This document shows positions 1 through 9,929 of a stretch of DNA of 56,427 bases, one piece after another. The notes under the pieces are model-generated. The model saw nothing but the letters and a program-made list of their open reading frames with translations. It was not told the origin of the DNA and ran no database searches. The translations under genes and the position numbers were made by a program. The stretch's first letter is position 1, and every line of letters starts with the position of its first letter. This DNA comes from Rhizobium sp. CFBP 8762. GTDB lineage: Bacteria; Pseudomonadota; Alphaproteobacteria; Rhizobiales; Rhizobiaceae. Where the stretch lies: contig NZ_JACYUD010000011.1 in the NCBI RefSeq assembly GCF_014841565.1, forward strand, positions 1 to 56,427, in the 5' to 3' direction.

Positions 1-102
1 ACACCCCAAAAAATGTCAAACACATATTGCAACGTTTTTATGAAAATCGTGCAAGTGGTTGATTTATAATGTATCTTTGTCATTGCGCATGTTTTCGGCA
101 AC

Positions 103-126
103 AAAAAGGGGCCACAGGGCCCCTTT
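103..126 (-). terminator. Intrinsic terminator of metH
   Basis: A 9-bp GC-rich stem (AAAGGGGCC / GGCCCCTTT, loop ACAG) lies just past the metH stop codon. Read on the minus strand it is followed by a run of T residues, the usual form of a Rho-independent terminator. Confidence 0.8.
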
Positions 127-134
127 GCTCGACA

Positions 135-3100
135 TTACTCTGCTGCCTGCGCGATAGGCGCTGGGACATAATTAAGGATGGGTCCCAGCCAGCGCTCAAC
201 CTCGTTCACAGGCATATTCTTGCGGCTGGCGTAGTCTTCGATCTGATCACGCTCCACCTTTGCAACACCGAAATAATAGGATTCGGGCTGTGCGATATAG
301 AGACCGGAAACCGACGAACCGGGCCACATGGCATAGCTTTCAGTCAGGCTGACTCCGATCTGTGCTTCCGCATCCAAAAGCAAAAACAATGTTTCTTTCT
401 CCGTATGGTCGGGCTGGGCTGGATAGCCGGGTGCGGGACGAATACCGTTATAGGGCTCGCCGATCAGCTCGACCGGCTTGAAGGATTCGTCTGCTGCATA
501 GCCCCACAGCTCCTTGCGGACCATTTCGTGCATACGCTCGGCGAACGCTTCGGCGAATCGGTCGGCCAGCGCCTTCACCATAATGGACGAGTAATCATCA
601 TTGGCGCGTTCGAACCGTTCGGAAATTGCGACTTCCTCAATGCCTGCAGTTACGACGAAACCACCGAGGTAATCCTGCTTGCCGGAGGCTTCGGGTGCAA
701 CAAAATCGGCTAGCGCCACATTGGCGCGACCATCACGCTTCGTCATCTGCTGACGAAGCGTGAAGAATGTTGCAAGTTTTTGCGCGCGCGTGTCATCCGT
801 ATAAAGTTCGATATCATCCTGCACGGACTGCGCAGGCCAGAAGCCGACGACCGCCTTGGGGACGAACCATGATTCGGCGATGATCTTGGTCAGCATGGCC
901 TGTGCATCGGCAAACAAAGCGCGTGCAGCCTCGCCTTGTTTCTCGTCATCGAGAATTTTGGGATAAACACCTTTCATCTCCCAGGTCTGGAAGAAGGGCG
1001 TCCAGTCGATATATTGCGCCAGTTCTGCCAGATCCCAACCTTCAAACACGCGAGTGCCGAGGAAAGACGGGGTTTTAGGCTGATACGCAGCCCAATCCAC
1101 CCGCTGCGGATTGGCGCGGGCCTTGCTGAGGGGCAAGCGCAGCTTGTCTGCCTCATTGCGGGCATGGGCATCGGCCACCTTGGCGTATTCGGCACGAATG
1201 GCTGAAACATAATCAGGCTTCGAATCAACCGACAGAAGATTGGACACAACACCCACGGCGCGGCTGGCATCTGTCACGTAGATCGCCTGACCGGCATCGT
1301 AACGTGGGCTGATCTTGACGGCGGTATGAACTCGGCTGGTGGTGGCACCGCCAATCAGCAGGGGAATATCAAAACCCTCGCGCTCCATTTCGGCGGCCAC
1401 ATGCACCATTTCATCGAGCGATGGCGTGATCAAGCCGGATAGGCCGATGATATCGACCTTTTCTTTGCGCGCTGTTTCCAGGATTTTGGCGGACGGCACC
1501 ATGACACCAAGGTCGATAATATCGTAGTTGTTGCAGGCAAGAACAACGCCGACGATGTTCTTGCCGATGTCGTGCACATCGCCCTTAACCGTTGCCATCA
1601 ACACCTTGCCGGCGCTCTGGCGCTCCCCCTGCCCGCCATTGGCCAAACGCTCGGCCTCCATATGGGGCAACAGCAGCGCAACGGCCTGCTTCATCACACG
1701 GGCGGACTTGACGACCTGCGGCAGAAACATCTTGCCCGCACCGAAGAGATCGCCGACCACATTCATGCCCGCCATCAGAGGACCTTCGATGACATGCAGG
1801 GGTCGCTCGGCACCGAGCCGCGCTTCCTCCGTATCCAGATCGATAAATTCGGTAATGCCGTTGACGAGCGCGTGCTCAAGCCGTTTTGCAACGGGAAGAT
1901 CGCGCCATTTCAGGTCTTTTTCTCGTGCCTGCTGGCCTGCCGTACCGCGATACCGCTCTGCCAGCTCCAGAAGACGCTCGGTGGAATCCTCGCGCCGATT
2001 CAGCACCACATCTTCGCAGGCATCGCGCAATTCCGGGTCGATGGTATCGTACACCGCAAGCTGCCCGGCATTGACAATGCCCATATCCATGCCCGCCTGA
2101 ATGGCATGATACAGGAATACGGCATGCATGGCCTCGCGCACCGGTTCGTTGCCCCGGAACGAGAAGGAAAGGTTGGAGACACCGCCGGAAATATGCACAT
2201 GTGGCAAGGTCCGGATAATATCGCGCGTGGCTTCAATGAAATCCACGCCGTAATTGTTGTGCTCTTCAATGCCGGTGGCGACCGCAAAAACGTTGGGGTC
2301 GAAAATGATATCTTCGGGCGGAAATCCTGCCTGTTCCGTCAACAGCTTGTAGGCACGGGTGCAGATTTCCACCTTGCGGGCATGAGTATCGGCCTGCCCC
2401 TGCTCATCGAATGCCATGATGACAACCGCCGCACCATAGGCGCGCACAAGCCGGGCATGATGAAGAAATGCTTCCTCCCCCTCTTTCATGGAAATGGAAT
2501 TGACCAGAGGCTTGCCCTGAACACACTTCAACCCGGCTTCGATCACCTCCCATTTGGAGGAATCGATCATCACGGGAACGCGGGCAATATCGGGCTCGGC
2601 CGCCACAAGGTTCAGAAACTCGACCATGGCGCGCTTGGAATCGATCAAGCCTTCGTCCATGTTGATATCAATGATCTGTGCGCCGTTGGCGACCTGATCG
2701 CGGGCGACATCCAAAGCCGCGGCATAGTCGCCTGCGGTAATCAGCTTACGGAATTTGGCGGAGCCGGTGACATTGGTGCGCTCCCCCACATTCACGAACG
2801 GAATATCCTTGGTGAGTGTAAACGGCTCCAGTCCCGACAGGCGCATGAGCGGAGCCGCTTCCGGGATAGCGCGGGGGGGATGTTTGGCGACAGCCTGAGC
2901 AATAGCGCGGATATGCGCAGGCGTTGAGCCGCAGCAGCCGCCGACTACGTTCAAAAGACCATCGCGCGCGAAGCCTTCCACCTGCGCTGCCATTTCCTCG
3001 GGGCTTTCATCATATTTGCCGAACTCGTTGGGCAGGCCCGCATTGGGGTAGGCGCACACGAAGGTATCGGCAATGGACGAAATTTCCGCCAGATGGGAGC

Positions 3101-3908
3101 GCATGGCGTTGGCACCCAGCGCGCAGTTCAGGCCGATGGTGAAGGGTCGCGCATGGCGCAGCGAATACCAGAAGGCCGTCGGCGTCTGGCCGGACAGGGT
3201 GCGTCCCGACAGGTCGGTAATCGTTCCCGAAATCATCACGGGCAGACGCACGCCCTTTTCAATGAACACCTCTTCCGTCGCGAACACTGCCGCCTTGGCG
3301 TTCAACGTATCGAAGATGGTTTCAATCAGAATGATATCGGCACCGCCGTCGATCAAACCGCGCAACTGCTCGCTATAGGCGATGCGCAGATTATCGAAGC
3401 TGACCGCCCGGTAGCCGGGATTGTTGACATCGGGCGAAATGGAAGCGGTGCGGTTGGTTGGTCCCAATGCGCCAGCAACAAAACGGCGACGACCATCGAC
3501 CTGCTGCGCCCGAAGGGCTGCCCTGCGGGCCAACCGCGCGCCATCGCGGTTGAGATCGTAGACCATGTCCTCCATGCCGTAATCGGCCTGCGCGATGGAG
3601 GTGGAGGAAAACGTGTTGGTTTCCAGAATATCAGCGCCCGCCAGCGCGTAATTGTAATGAATTTCCTCGATTGCGGCAGGCTGGCTCAGCGTCAGCAGGT
3701 CATTGTTTCCCTGCTGGTGGCACTCACAGCCGCCAAATTGCTGGCCCCGGAAATGCTCCTCCAAGAAACCCAGTTGCTGGATTTCGGTGCCCATGGCACC
3801 ATCCATGATGAGAATACGCTCACGTGCCGCTGCTGTCAGCGCAGCCATGACCTCGCTGCCATCGGGCTTTGGAGTGACAGCGCCAAACAGATCATCAGAA
3901 ACGGACAT
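135..3908 (-). CDS. metH: Cobalamin-dependent methionine synthase
   Basis: MetH transfers a methyl group from 5-methyltetrahydrofolate to homocysteine through methylcobalamin, making methionine in the cytosol. All modules are visible: the N-terminal homocysteine domain with zinc-ligand motifs (GLNCALG, then GGCCGSTP near residue 335), the pterin-binding domain ([16 protein letters not shown]), the cobalamin cap and binding domain with the DVHDIGKN signature whose His is the lower cobalt ligand, and the C-terminal AdoMet reactivation domain. About 1257 residues is normal for the family. I start at the ATG at 3908 because GAGG lies upstream and a palindromic operator covers the alternative start 36 bases further out. 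It is monocistronic, with its own terminator. Confidence 0.97.
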   Translation of the reverse strand: MSVSDDLFGAVTPKPDGSEVMAALTAAARERILIMDGAMGTEIQQLGFLEEHFRGQQFGGCECHQQGNNDLLTLSQPAAIEEIHYNYALAGADILETNTFSSTSIAQADYGMEDMVYDLNRDGARLARRAALRAQQVDGRRRFVAGALGPTNRTASISPDVNNPGYRAVSFDNLRIAYSEQLRGLIDGGADIILIETIFDTLNAKAAVFATEEVFIEKGVRLPVMISGTITDLSGRTLSGQTPTAFWYSLRHARPFTIGLNCALGANAMRSHLAEISSIADTFVCAYPNAGLPNEFGKYDESPEEMAAQVEGFARDGLLNVVGGCCGSTPAHIRAIAQAVAKHPPRAIPEAAPLMRLSGLEPFTLTKDIPFVNVGERTNVTGSAKFRKLITAGDYAAALDVARDQVANGAQIIDINMDEGLIDSKRAMVEFLNLVAAEPDIARVPVMIDSSKWEVIEAGLKCVQGKPLVNSISMKEGEEAFLHHARLVRAYGAAVVIMAFDEQGQADTHARKVEICTRAYKLLTEQAGFPPEDIIFDPNVFAVATGIEEHNNYGVDFIEATRDIIRTLPHVHISGGVSNLSFSFRGNEPVREAMHAVFLYHAIQAGMDMGIVNAGQLAVYDTIDPELRDACEDVVLNRREDSTERLLELAERYRGTAGQQAREKDLKWRDLPVAKRLEHALVNGITEFIDLDTEEARLGAERPLHVIEGPLMAGMNVVGDLFGAGKMFLPQVVKSARVMKQAVALLLPHMEAERLANGGQGERQSAGKVLMATVKGDVHDIGKNIVGVVLACNNYDIIDLGVMVPSAKILETARKEKVDIIGLSGLITPSLDEMVHVAAEMEREGFDIPLLIGGATTSRVHTAVKISPRYDAGQAIYVTDASRAVGVVSNLLSVDSKPDYVSAIRAEYAKVADAHARNEADKLRLPLSKARANPQRVDWAAYQPKTPSFLGTRVFEGWDLAELAQYIDWTPFFQTWEMKGVYPKILDDEKQGEAARALFADAQAMLTKIIAESWFVPKAVVGFWPAQSVQDDIELYTDDTRAQKLATFFTLRQQMTKRDGRANVALADFVAPEASGKQDYLGGFVVTAGIEEVAISERFERANDDYSSIMVKALADRFAEAFAERMHEMVRKELWGYAADESFKPVELIGEPYNGIRPAPGYPAQPDHTEKETLFLLLDAEAQIGVSLTESYAMWPGSSVSGLYIAQPESYYFGVAKVERDQIEDYASRKNMPVNEVERWLGPILNYVPAPIAQAAE

Positions 3909-3942
3909 GCACCAATCCTCATTGCAAGCAACGTTATCCATC

Positions 3943-3962
3943 ACATAAAGATATGTTTATGT
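3943..3962. promoter_or_regulatory. Near-perfect 20-bp palindrome upstream of metH
   Basis: The sequence ACATAAAGATATGTTTATGT pairs with its own reverse complement at 18 of 20 positions and sits 35 bp before the chosen metH start. Its position and symmetry suit a dimeric repressor. Methionine-cycle genes of Rhizobiales are known to be controlled by ArsR-type SAM/SAH-responsive regulators; assigning this site to such a regulator is my inference. Confidence 0.5.
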
Positions 3963-4009
3963 CAATATGCGCTAGGCTTGCGTACCTTTCACCAAGGATA
4001 GCACATATT

Positions 4010-4507
4010 CTAGCCCAACGGCAGCGCAAGCAATGCCACATCCCGGCACAGCATAAGCGCCAATGCTTCCACCACCAGATTGTGATCGTCACGCTGGGGC
4101 AACCCTGATACGGTCACGGCACCGATGCAGCCTGCACCTTTGACCCACACCGGAAAGCTGCCGCCGTGGGATGCGTAATCGGCATCGGCCAGCGCAAACT
4201 TGTCTTGCAGCGTCCGTCCCTGCATTTTCAGTTCCAGCCCAATGGCGTAGCTGCTGCGAAAAAACCGGAGCGCGGTGTTGCGCTTGCGTGCAACCCAGCC
4301 GGCATTATCCGGCGTTGTCCCGGCAAGGGCAGCGTAAAATACCGGCATGGAATGAAGGTGCACATCGATAGCGACAGCCAGTTGGCGGTTTGCCGCCATA
4401 TCCCGCAGCGTGCTGCCCAGCACCCAGGCAGCGTCCAGATCAAAGGTGTCAAAGCGCAAATCGGCTTCCTGTTCGGCAATACGGGCCAGATCCTGTTCGA
4501 TGCTCAT
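4010..4507 (-). CDS. UPF0303 / HbpS-like heme-degrading domain protein
   Basis: A protein of about 165 residues of the HbpS/GlcG-like fold (UPF0303 family). Family features seen are the central LHSMPVFYAAL block, the RKRNTALRF segment and the GGSFPVWVKGAGCIGAVTVSG segment near the C terminus. Members are small cytosolic proteins linked to heme binding or to sugar and glycolate operons; the activity of this subgroup is not settled. The start ATG at 4507 overlaps the stop of the ROK kinase gene by four bases (ATGA), so the two are probably translated together, which hints at a role in sugar metabolism. A longer start at 4534 exists but would run further into the kinase gene. Confidence 0.8.
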   Translation of the reverse strand: MSIEQDLARIAEQEADLRFDTFDLDAAWVLGSTLRDMAANRQLAVAIDVHLHSMPVFYAALAGTTPDNAGWVARKRNTALRFFRSSYAIGLELKMQGRTLQDKFALADADYASHGGSFPVWVKGAGCIGAVTVSGLPQRDDHNLVVEALALMLCRDVALLALPLG

Positions 4508-5412
4508 AACGATTCCTGATCCTTCCATAACCACGCAGCGCCGCGCACGCCGGAACTATCGCCATGAACCGCCTTCACGATCGGCGTTTCAAAGCTATCG
4601 CCAAACAGATAGGTCACGATCTTCGGGGGCAGGTCCTCATAAAGTTCATCGACATTGGACATGCCGCCGCCCAGCACGAAGATATCTGGGTCCACAACAT
4701 TGGTCAGCAGTGCCAGGCTTCGTGCCAACCGGTCCACAAACCTTTCATAGACGGCAACCGCTGCGGGGTCCCCCTGCCGCTTGTCGGCCATGATGTCACT
4801 GCCACCTTTGGAGTTGCCCGTGGTCTTACGGTAGTCCAGCTCCAGCCCCGTGCCGCAGGCATACATATCCAGACAGCCATGCTTACCACACCAGCATTTA
4901 GGGCCGGGATATTCCTCCGGCGTCATCCATGGCAGCGGGTAATGGCCGATTTCCGCCGCAACACCCTGATAGCCCGCATGAAGCGTTTTGCCGATAGCCA
5001 ACCCGCCACCATGACCCGTGCCGATGATGACGCCGAACACGGTGTGCGCATCACGCCCAGCCCCGTCCACAGCCTCCGATACGGCCAGACAGTTGGCGTC
5101 GTTGGCCAGACGCACCTCCCGCCCCAACGCTGCTTTGAGGTCTGCTGCCAATGGTTTGCCGTTTAGCAAAACGGCATTGGAGTTGCGTACGAGGCCCGTG
5201 CGTGGGTTGGGGCTACCGGGAATGCCGATACCGACCGTTCCGCGCTCACCTGCCGTCTGCTCGGCTTGCCCTACCAGATCCAGCACGGCCTGAATGCAGG
5301 CATCGTAACCGCTGGTAGGCGTGGCAACCCGGTGGCGGGCGCGAATATCGCCGTCAGCGCCCAGCGCCACGACTTCCATTTTCGTGCCGCCCCAATCAAT
5401 GCCGATCAACAT
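4504..5412 (-). CDS. ROK-family sugar kinase
   Basis: This 302-residue protein belongs to the ROK family (repressor, ORF, kinase) of ATP-dependent hexose kinases. It opens with MLIGIDWGGTKMEVVAL, the phosphate-1 motif. It has GIGIPGSPNP, the GTGHGGGL nucleotide segment, and the zinc signature CWCGKHGCLD. The usual Glu after that signature is Asp here. No DNA-binding N-terminal domain is present, so it is a kinase and not a ROK repressor. The natural substrate (fructose, glucose, mannose or GlcNAc) cannot be told from sequence. It lies between an aldose 1-epimerase and an HbpS-like gene, all on the minus strand. A longer frame extends upstream, but the motif at residue 1 fixes the start. Confidence 0.88.
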   Translation of the reverse strand: MLIGIDWGGTKMEVVALGADGDIRARHRVATPTSGYDACIQAVLDLVGQAEQTAGERGTVGIGIPGSPNPRTGLVRNSNAVLLNGKPLAADLKAALGREVRLANDANCLAVSEAVDGAGRDAHTVFGVIIGTGHGGGLAIGKTLHAGYQGVAAEIGHYPLPWMTPEEYPGPKCWCGKHGCLDMYACGTGLELDYRKTTGNSKGGSDIMADKRQGDPAAVAVYERFVDRLARSLALLTNVVDPDIFVLGGGMSNVDELYEDLPPKIVTYLFGDSFETPIVKAVHGDSSGVRGAAWLWKDQESL

Positions 5413-5446
5413 GCCGGTTTCTATCCCATGAGTGAAATTACGTGAG

Positions 5447-6475
5447 TCAGTCTTTTGTGAAGATATAATCCGTCTCCTGCACCAGCCGTTCACCGGGGCG
5501 CAGAACCGAATTGGGGAAGTTCGGGTGGTTGATGGCATCCGGCCATACTTGTGTTTCAAGGCAAAAACCGGCTTGCGCGCCATAACGCCGGCCTTCGAGA
5601 CCCGGCACCGTGACGTTCAGCTTGTAGCCACTATAAAATTGCACGCCCGGTTCGGTGGTGCGCACCTCAAGGCCGACGCCGGAATGAGGGCTTTTCACCC
5701 GGATAACGCTGCGCTTTTCGACGCGACCGTCCGACACGCAGAAATTATGGTCGAACAGTACAGGTTCGCCGTTGTCATCCGTCACCAGCATAGGTCTCAT
5801 CTTGCGCAGATCGAACGGTGTTCCATCGACCAGCCGGATTTCACCGGTTGGAATCTGGCGCTCGTCCGTTGGCAGATAATGGTCTGCGGCAATGCTGATC
5901 TCATGGCCGACTGCGGTTGGCTGGTCATCCAGATTAAAATAGCTGTGGTTACAAATGTTGCACGGGGTTGGCTGGTCGGCTTCCGATTCGTAAGTGACCG
6001 TTAGAACCCCGTCACCAGACAGGCGGTACGTGCAGGTTACGTGGCAATTGCCGCTATAGCCCGCGCGTCCATCGGGATCGGTTATCTGCAACACCGCGCT
6101 GACATCATCGTAGCTCACCAGTGCCCAGTTCTGCTTGGCAAGACCGGTACTGCCACCGTGCAGATGGCTGATGCCTTTTTCATTCAACTCCAGCTGATGC
6201 GGTTTTCCATCCAGCGTGAAGGCACCGCCGCCAATGCGATTGGCCACACGACCCGGCGTCGCGCCAAAATACGAGGAATGGACGGGATAATCCTCGAAAT
6301 GATCGAACCCCAGAACCAGCGGTGCGACGTGGCCTTCCAGCCGCAAATCCTGCAACACGGCACCCCACGTGATAATGCTGGCCGTAAGCCCGCCGCCATG
6401 GAGACGAACGCGATAGACGGGTGATCCATCCGTGTGTTTGCCGAAAACTTCCGCTGCGCCGCCATTCATGTCCAT
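5447..6475 (-). CDS. galM: Aldose 1-epimerase (galactose mutarotase)
   Basis: This 342-residue enzyme interconverts alpha and beta anomers of aldoses. Seen are the substrate-binding segment GRVANRIGGGAF, the catalytic-His region CNICNHSYFNLDD, and the C-terminal catalytic Glu region CLETQVWPDA followed by NHPNFP, all typical of GalM-type mutarotases. Its start overlaps the metA stop by one base (TAATG), and the ROK kinase follows 34 bp downstream, giving a metA-galM-kinase-HbpS string on one strand. The sugar genes fit together; the link to metA looks only positional. Confidence 0.93.
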   Translation of the reverse strand: MDMNGGAAEVFGKHTDGSPVYRVRLHGGGLTASIITWGAVLQDLRLEGHVAPLVLGFDHFEDYPVHSSYFGATPGRVANRIGGGAFTLDGKPHQLELNEKGISHLHGGSTGLAKQNWALVSYDDVSAVLQITDPDGRAGYSGNCHVTCTYRLSGDGVLTVTYESEADQPTPCNICNHSYFNLDDQPTAVGHEISIAADHYLPTDERQIPTGEIRLVDGTPFDLRKMRPMLVTDDNGEPVLFDHNFCVSDGRVEKRSVIRVKSPHSGVGLEVRTTEPGVQFYSGYKLNVTVPGLEGRRYGAQAGFCLETQVWPDAINHPNFPNSVLRPGERLVQETDYIFTKD

Positions 6476-7401
6476 TATCCTTTTTTGATGCCGATATCGG
6501 CCAGTTCATAGGACGTCGTCTGGTAGATCGTGTTGATCCAGTTGCCAAACAGCAGATGTGCATGGCTGCGCCAGTGATTCAAAGGCTTTTTGGTCGCGTC
6601 GTCCTGCGGAAAATAGTTGTGCGGCAACTTCACGGTCACACCGGCGTTCACATCGCGAAAATACTCATCCGACAACGACGTCGAATCATATTCGATGTGG
6701 TTGAAGATGTAGAGCCGGTTTCCCCGCTCCTCATGCACCAGACACACCCCGGTTTCGTCCGATTCCATCAGCATTTGCAGCGCCGGGCGGGCGGCAATGT
6801 CATCGCTGCGGACCTCGGTCCACCGTGATACGGGAATCTGGAAGTCATCCGAAAAGCCGTTGAGATAGGGTGAGGCCGGGTCCAGATTGCGGTGGCGGTA
6901 CACGCCGAAGGCCTTTTCCTTCAATGTATGCTTGGGCACGCCGTGAAAATGATAGATAGCGGCCATGGCTCCCCAGCACACATTCAGCGTGGAATGCACA
7001 TTGGTTTCCGTCCAGTCGAGAATCTGGCGCATTTCGTCCCAATAGGTCACCTGCTCGAAATCCAGCGTTTCAACCGGAGCACCGGTGATGATGAAACCGT
7101 CGAATTTGCGCTCCTTCACCTCCTCCCACGTGTTGTAGAAGGAGAGGAGATGCTCTTCCGGCGTGTTTTTGGCCCTGTGGCCACCCAGCCGCACCAGCGA
7201 CAGTTCCACCTGAAGCGGCGTCGCGCCCACAAGGCGCGCCATCTGCACTTCAGTCTTGATCTTGTTCGGCATAAGATTGAGCAGACCGATCTGCAACGGG
7301 CGGATGTCCTGACGTACCGCCATGGTTTCGGTCATAACGCGTACGCCCTCGTTGACGAGGGTTTCAAACGCAGGCAACTGATCTGGAATTTTTATCGGCA
7401 T
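6475..7401 (-). CDS. metA: Homoserine O-acyltransferase (probably acetyl-specific)
   Basis: MetA activates homoserine for methionine synthesis. The 308-residue protein has the catalytic Cys in NVCWGAMAA, the His/Glu pair in FNHIEYDST and the GAPVE segment. In characterised MetA enzymes a Glu at the last position of that segment favours acetyl-CoA, whereas the E. coli enzyme, which uses succinyl-CoA, has Gly. I therefore infer an O-acetyltransferase. It is transcribed divergently from the histidine phosphatase gene. I looked in its leader for a SAM-II riboswitch, common before alphaproteobacterial metA, and did not find its conserved core. Confidence 0.95.
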   Translation of the reverse strand: MPIKIPDQLPAFETLVNEGVRVMTETMAVRQDIRPLQIGLLNLMPNKIKTEVQMARLVGATPLQVELSLVRLGGHRAKNTPEEHLLSFYNTWEEVKERKFDGFIITGAPVETLDFEQVTYWDEMRQILDWTETNVHSTLNVCWGAMAAIYHFHGVPKHTLKEKAFGVYRHRNLDPASPYLNGFSDDFQIPVSRWTEVRSDDIAARPALQMLMESDETGVCLVHEERGNRLYIFNHIEYDSTSLSDEYFRDVNAGVTVKLPHNYFPQDDATKKPLNHWRSHAHLLFGNWINTIYQTTSYELADIGIKKG

Positions 7402-7448
7402 GATCGGGCTTTCCCAAAGAAGTGAAAGCGCAACCTAATAATGACGAT

Positions 7449-7463
7449 CCCTTGGCGCAAGGG
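7449..7463. other. Small hairpin in the metA leader
   Basis: A perfect 6-bp stem (CCCTTG / CAAGGG, loop GCG) lies about 48 bases upstream of the metA ATG in the divergent intergenic region. It is probably part of the metA 5' leader; no function can be assigned. Confidence 0.35.
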
Positions 7464-7507
7464 TAATAAAGTAAGCAAATCGTTCCAATGAAGCTGAAGC
7501 TGCGCAG

Positions 7508-8146
7508 ATGAAAAATCTATTTATCGTCACACATACGCAATCAGAGCATCACGTCCGCAATGAGGTGGGCGGATGGCACGATACGGAATTATCGGGAAAA
7601 GGCTGGGACGATGCCTTGCGGGTCGTCGCACGATTGAAAACGATGATCCACCATCGCGATGTCGAAATTTTCGCATCCGATCTGATACGCGCTGTCGAGA
7701 CCGCAGCGCCGATAGGGGGTGCCTTCGATCAGAAGGAGGTTGAGATGGAAGCGCTTCGCGAAATCAGTTACGGCATTGCCGAGGGCAAGCCGCAAGCATG
7801 GCTGGACAGCCGGATAATTCCGGCACCGGATGAAAACCGGATGGACCACGTATGTATAGAAGGTGCTGAAACGCGCCGCCAGTTTGCAACGCGATTATAT
7901 GGGGTGCTGGAGGAGATCATCGCCCGCCCGTGGGAAACACAGATCATTGTGACACATGGATTTGCGGTAACGTTTCTTGTCGCGGCATGGGTCAAGGTGC
8001 CGCTCGATGCTGTCGGCTACATGGATTTGCGGGTGAAGCCTGGAAGCATCACCCATTTGCAGGAAGACCCGTTTTGGAAAAGCAGGACAGTGCTCAGTCT
8101 AGGGGACACTGCCCATTTCAAATCGCGCTGGCAGGCTAAGTGTTAA
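7508..8146 (+). CDS. Histidine phosphatase superfamily protein
   Basis: A 212-residue protein of the phosphoglycerate-mutase-like histidine phosphatase fold. The catalytic His is in the N-terminal FIVTHTQSEHH motif, where the usual RHG reads THT, so the first Arg is replaced. A SDLIRAVETA block follows, and the second conserved His is in IIVTHGFAV. Loss of the first Arg is seen in some branches and may change substrate preference. It stands alone, divergent from metA and convergent with leuD. The substrate is unknown. Confidence 0.8.
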   Translation: MKNLFIVTHTQSEHHVRNEVGGWHDTELSGKGWDDALRVVARLKTMIHHRDVEIFASDLIRAVETAAPIGGAFDQKEVEMEALREISYGIAEGKPQAWLDSRIIPAPDENRMDHVCIEGAETRRQFATRLYGVLEEIIARPWETQIIVTHGFAVTFLVAAWVKVPLDAVGYMDLRVKPGSITHLQEDPFWKSRTVLSLGDTAHFKSRWQAKC

Positions 8147-8155
8147 ACGCTTAGC
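8135..8155. terminator. Hairpin between convergent genes
   Basis: GCTAAG and CTTAGC pair around a short loop that includes the stop codon of the histidine phosphatase gene. It lies between convergent genes and may end transcription in both directions, but there is no clear T tract. Confidence 0.35.
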
Positions 8156-8163
8156 CCAATACC

Positions 8164-8769
8164 TTACGCCCAAGGCTGGGACTGGCTGATCTTCTGCTCA
8201 TATGTATCGATGCCAGCACCTTTTTCCATCGTCAGGCCGATGTCATCAAGCCCGTTCAGCAGGCAATGACGTTTGAACGCATCCAGGTCGAACGCAATGG
8301 TTTCCCCATCAGGACGCTGTATTTTTAGTGCTTCGAGGTCCACGGTCAGGGTCGAATTCGAGCCTTTGCCCGCATCGTCCAGAAGTTTTTCCAGATCTTC
8401 GGGGCTGACCTTGATCGGCAAGATACCGTTCTTGAAACAGTTGTTGTAGAAGATATCGGCAAAACTCGTGGAGATCACGCAGCGGATACCAAAATCCAGC
8501 AGTGCCCATGGGGCGTGCTCGCGCGACGAACCACAGCCGAAATTATCCCCTGCCACCAGAATCTGCGCGTTCTGATAGGCTGGCTTGTTCAGGACAAAAT
8601 CAGGATTGAGCGAACCATCGTCCAGATAGCGGGCTTCGGCAAAAAGCCCCTGACCAAGCCCGGTGCGCTTGATGGTCTTGAGGTAATCCTTGGGGATAAT
8701 CATGTCTGTATCAATGTTGACAACGGGCAAAGGCGCGGCAACGCCCGTAAGCCTGACAAACTTATCCAT
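8164..8769 (-). CDS. leuD: 3-isopropylmalate dehydratase small subunit
   Basis: LeuD is the small subunit of isopropylmalate isomerase, which with the LeuC iron-sulfur subunit converts 2- to 3-isopropylmalate in leucine synthesis. The 201-residue protein has the swivel-domain segments [32 protein letters not shown] (substrate-loop signature) and [16 protein letters not shown], at the usual length. leuC and leuB are not in this window, so the gene is separated from them, as is common in Rhizobiales. Confidence 0.96.
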   Translation of the reverse strand: MDKFVRLTGVAAPLPVVNIDTDMIIPKDYLKTIKRTGLGQGLFAEARYLDDGSLNPDFVLNKPAYQNAQILVAGDNFGCGSSREHAPWALLDFGIRCVISTSFADIFYNNCFKNGILPIKVSPEDLEKLLDDAGKGSNSTLTVDLEALKIQRPDGETIAFDLDAFKRHCLLNGLDDIGLTMEKGAGIDTYEQKISQSQPWA

Positions 8770-8829
8770 GGATCGAACCCTTATACTGACTGGTTCCTCG
8801 TATTTAAAGGAAACCGATCAGGAAAGAAA

Positions 8830-9075
8830 CTACATATCGATGATCGTGCCGCGACCGTCATTCCAGACGCGCTTGGTGCCATTTTGCGGGCGCCGATTGT
8901 TGCGGACAGTCGCGCGCACAGGCTTTGGCGCAAACCGTGCAGCTAAGGCGGATGTGATCATGACAACTGACAGCACGGTCGCGAGAACCAGCCCCAGTGA
9001 GGCCGCAAACAGGAATGCACTTAGCGCCAGTGCGGCACCAACAAGCGTCAGGACAAGAGAGCGGAAGTGTTGCAT
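8830..9075 (-). CDS. Small membrane protein, unknown function
   Basis: An 81-residue protein with a long hydrophobic stretch from about residue 8 to 46, enough for one or two membrane segments, then a basic Arg/Asn-rich tail. AAGGTG sits at ribosome-binding distance from the ATG. Nothing in it is a recognisable catalytic motif. It follows the leuD promoter region on the same strand. Confidence 0.55.
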   Translation of the reverse strand: MQHFRSLVLTLVGAALALSAFLFAASLGLVLATVLSVVMITSALAARFAPKPVRATVRNNRRPQNGTKRVWNDGRGTIIDM

Positions 9076-9206
9076 GGGTCGTCACCTTTCGTTGGCTGAT
9101 ATGTGGGGTTACGCCCCGCACGCCGCAAGAGATCAGTCTGCATGCTGTTGCTTAAAACATTCGATACAGGCAAAACCATGGTCAAACCCGAGAGGAAGCC
9201 GATTTT

Positions 9207-9413
9207 ATGAAACTCTACCGCTTGCTGACTGCCCCCGACGACGCAACGTTTTGCCACAAGGTTACCGCAGCCCTGAATGCTGGCTGGGATCTCTACGGCT
9301 CACCCACTTATGCCTGGAATGCCGAAACCCGGCAGATGCAATGCGGCCAAGCGGTCATCAAAACCGTTGAAGGCAAGGAATACACGCCGGAAACACGGCT
9401 GTCTGAGCACTGA
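9207..9413 (+). CDS. DUF1737 domain protein
   Basis: A 68-residue protein recognised as a DUF1737 member by KLYRLLTAPDDATFCHKVTAALNAGW (positions 2-27 in part) and WDLYGSPTYAWN. The start ATG is preceded by GAGGAAG. Members are short stand-alone cytosolic proteins of unknown function found in many proteobacteria. Confidence 0.75.
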   Translation: MKLYRLLTAPDDATFCHKVTAALNAGWDLYGSPTYAWNAETRQMQCGQAVIKTVEGKEYTPETRLSEH

Positions 9414-9467
9414 TCATATAGGCATCTGCGTCACCACAACTCGGCGGTTGAGGGTGACGCGGAACAT

Positions 9468-9572
9468 CTAGAGCAATTCCGGCGAACACGTGTTCACCGG
9501 AATTGCTCTAACTCCTTGTTTGTCGCATTATCCGCACGTGAAAACGACTCCGTTTTCACTGGAAATGCTCTA
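9468..9572. repeat. Dispersed intergenic repeat, copy 1 (palindrome + module B)
   Basis: The copy has two parts. Module A (9468-9510) is a palindrome of about 43 bp whose arms read TAGAGCAATTCCGG and CCGGAATTGCTCTA. After 8 bp comes module B (about 9519-9572), which begins TTTGTCGCATTATCC and ends CTGGAAATGCTCTA. Module B matches copies at 16646 and 19569. Such elements are scattered through Rhizobiaceae genomes. The last CTAG of this copy supplies the TAG stop codon of pemK. Confidence 0.8.
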
Positions 9573-9929
9573 GGCAGGATCAATCATGCTGACAACCCGT
9601 GCAGCAATGTCATCCGTGGTGTAGCTGTCCAGCGTCTCGACGAATCGCGCCGTCTTGTTTTTCATGCGCTCGACCAGGTCTAACCCTCTCACCTGATTGC
9701 ACAGCGCAACACCCGTTGTTTTATGGCCGGAAATGTTCACAGCCAGTCCGGCTTTACGAACAAATGCGCCTCCCGTCGTAATCGGCACGACAAGACACAC
9801 CCCTATAGCATTGATTGCACGAGGTGTAATGACGACACAACGATGCTCGTCTTTCATCTCGCTTCCGACAACCGGATTCAAATCAACGATAAAGACATCG
9901 CCACGATCAGGAATGTTGCTGCGAACCAT
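9570..9929 (-). CDS. pemK: PemK/MazF-family toxin, mRNA interferase
   Basis: This 119-residue protein is a type II toxin of the MazF/PemK endoribonuclease fold. The family blocks RGDVFIVDLNPVVGSE, HRCVVITPRAIN and VVPITTGG are in order, followed by CNQVRGLDL near the C terminus with the conserved catalytic Arg. It presumably cleaves mRNA at short motifs when the antitoxin is lost. Its ATG at 9929 shares one base with the stop of pemI (TGATG), so the pair is translationally coupled. The stop codon falls inside a dispersed intergenic repeat, so the C terminus may have been set by that insertion. Confidence 0.92.
   Translation of the reverse strand: MVRSNIPDRGDVFIVDLNPVVGSEMKDEHRCVVITPRAINAIGVCLVVPITTGGAFVRKAGLAVNISGHKTTGVALCNQVRGLDLVERMKNKTARFVETLDSYTTDDIAARVVSMIDPA

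Noticed and set aside
1572-2927. Long open frame on the plus strand opposite metH (and others opposite hsdR, imuB and dnaE2)
   Set aside because: These are frames antisense to strongly conserved genes, with no family resemblance and the composition expected of shadows in GC-rich DNA.
7402-7507. SAM-II riboswitch upstream of metA
   Set aside because: A GATTTG and a CTTGCGCC are present, but the first stem and the conserved GCTAAA end cannot be placed.
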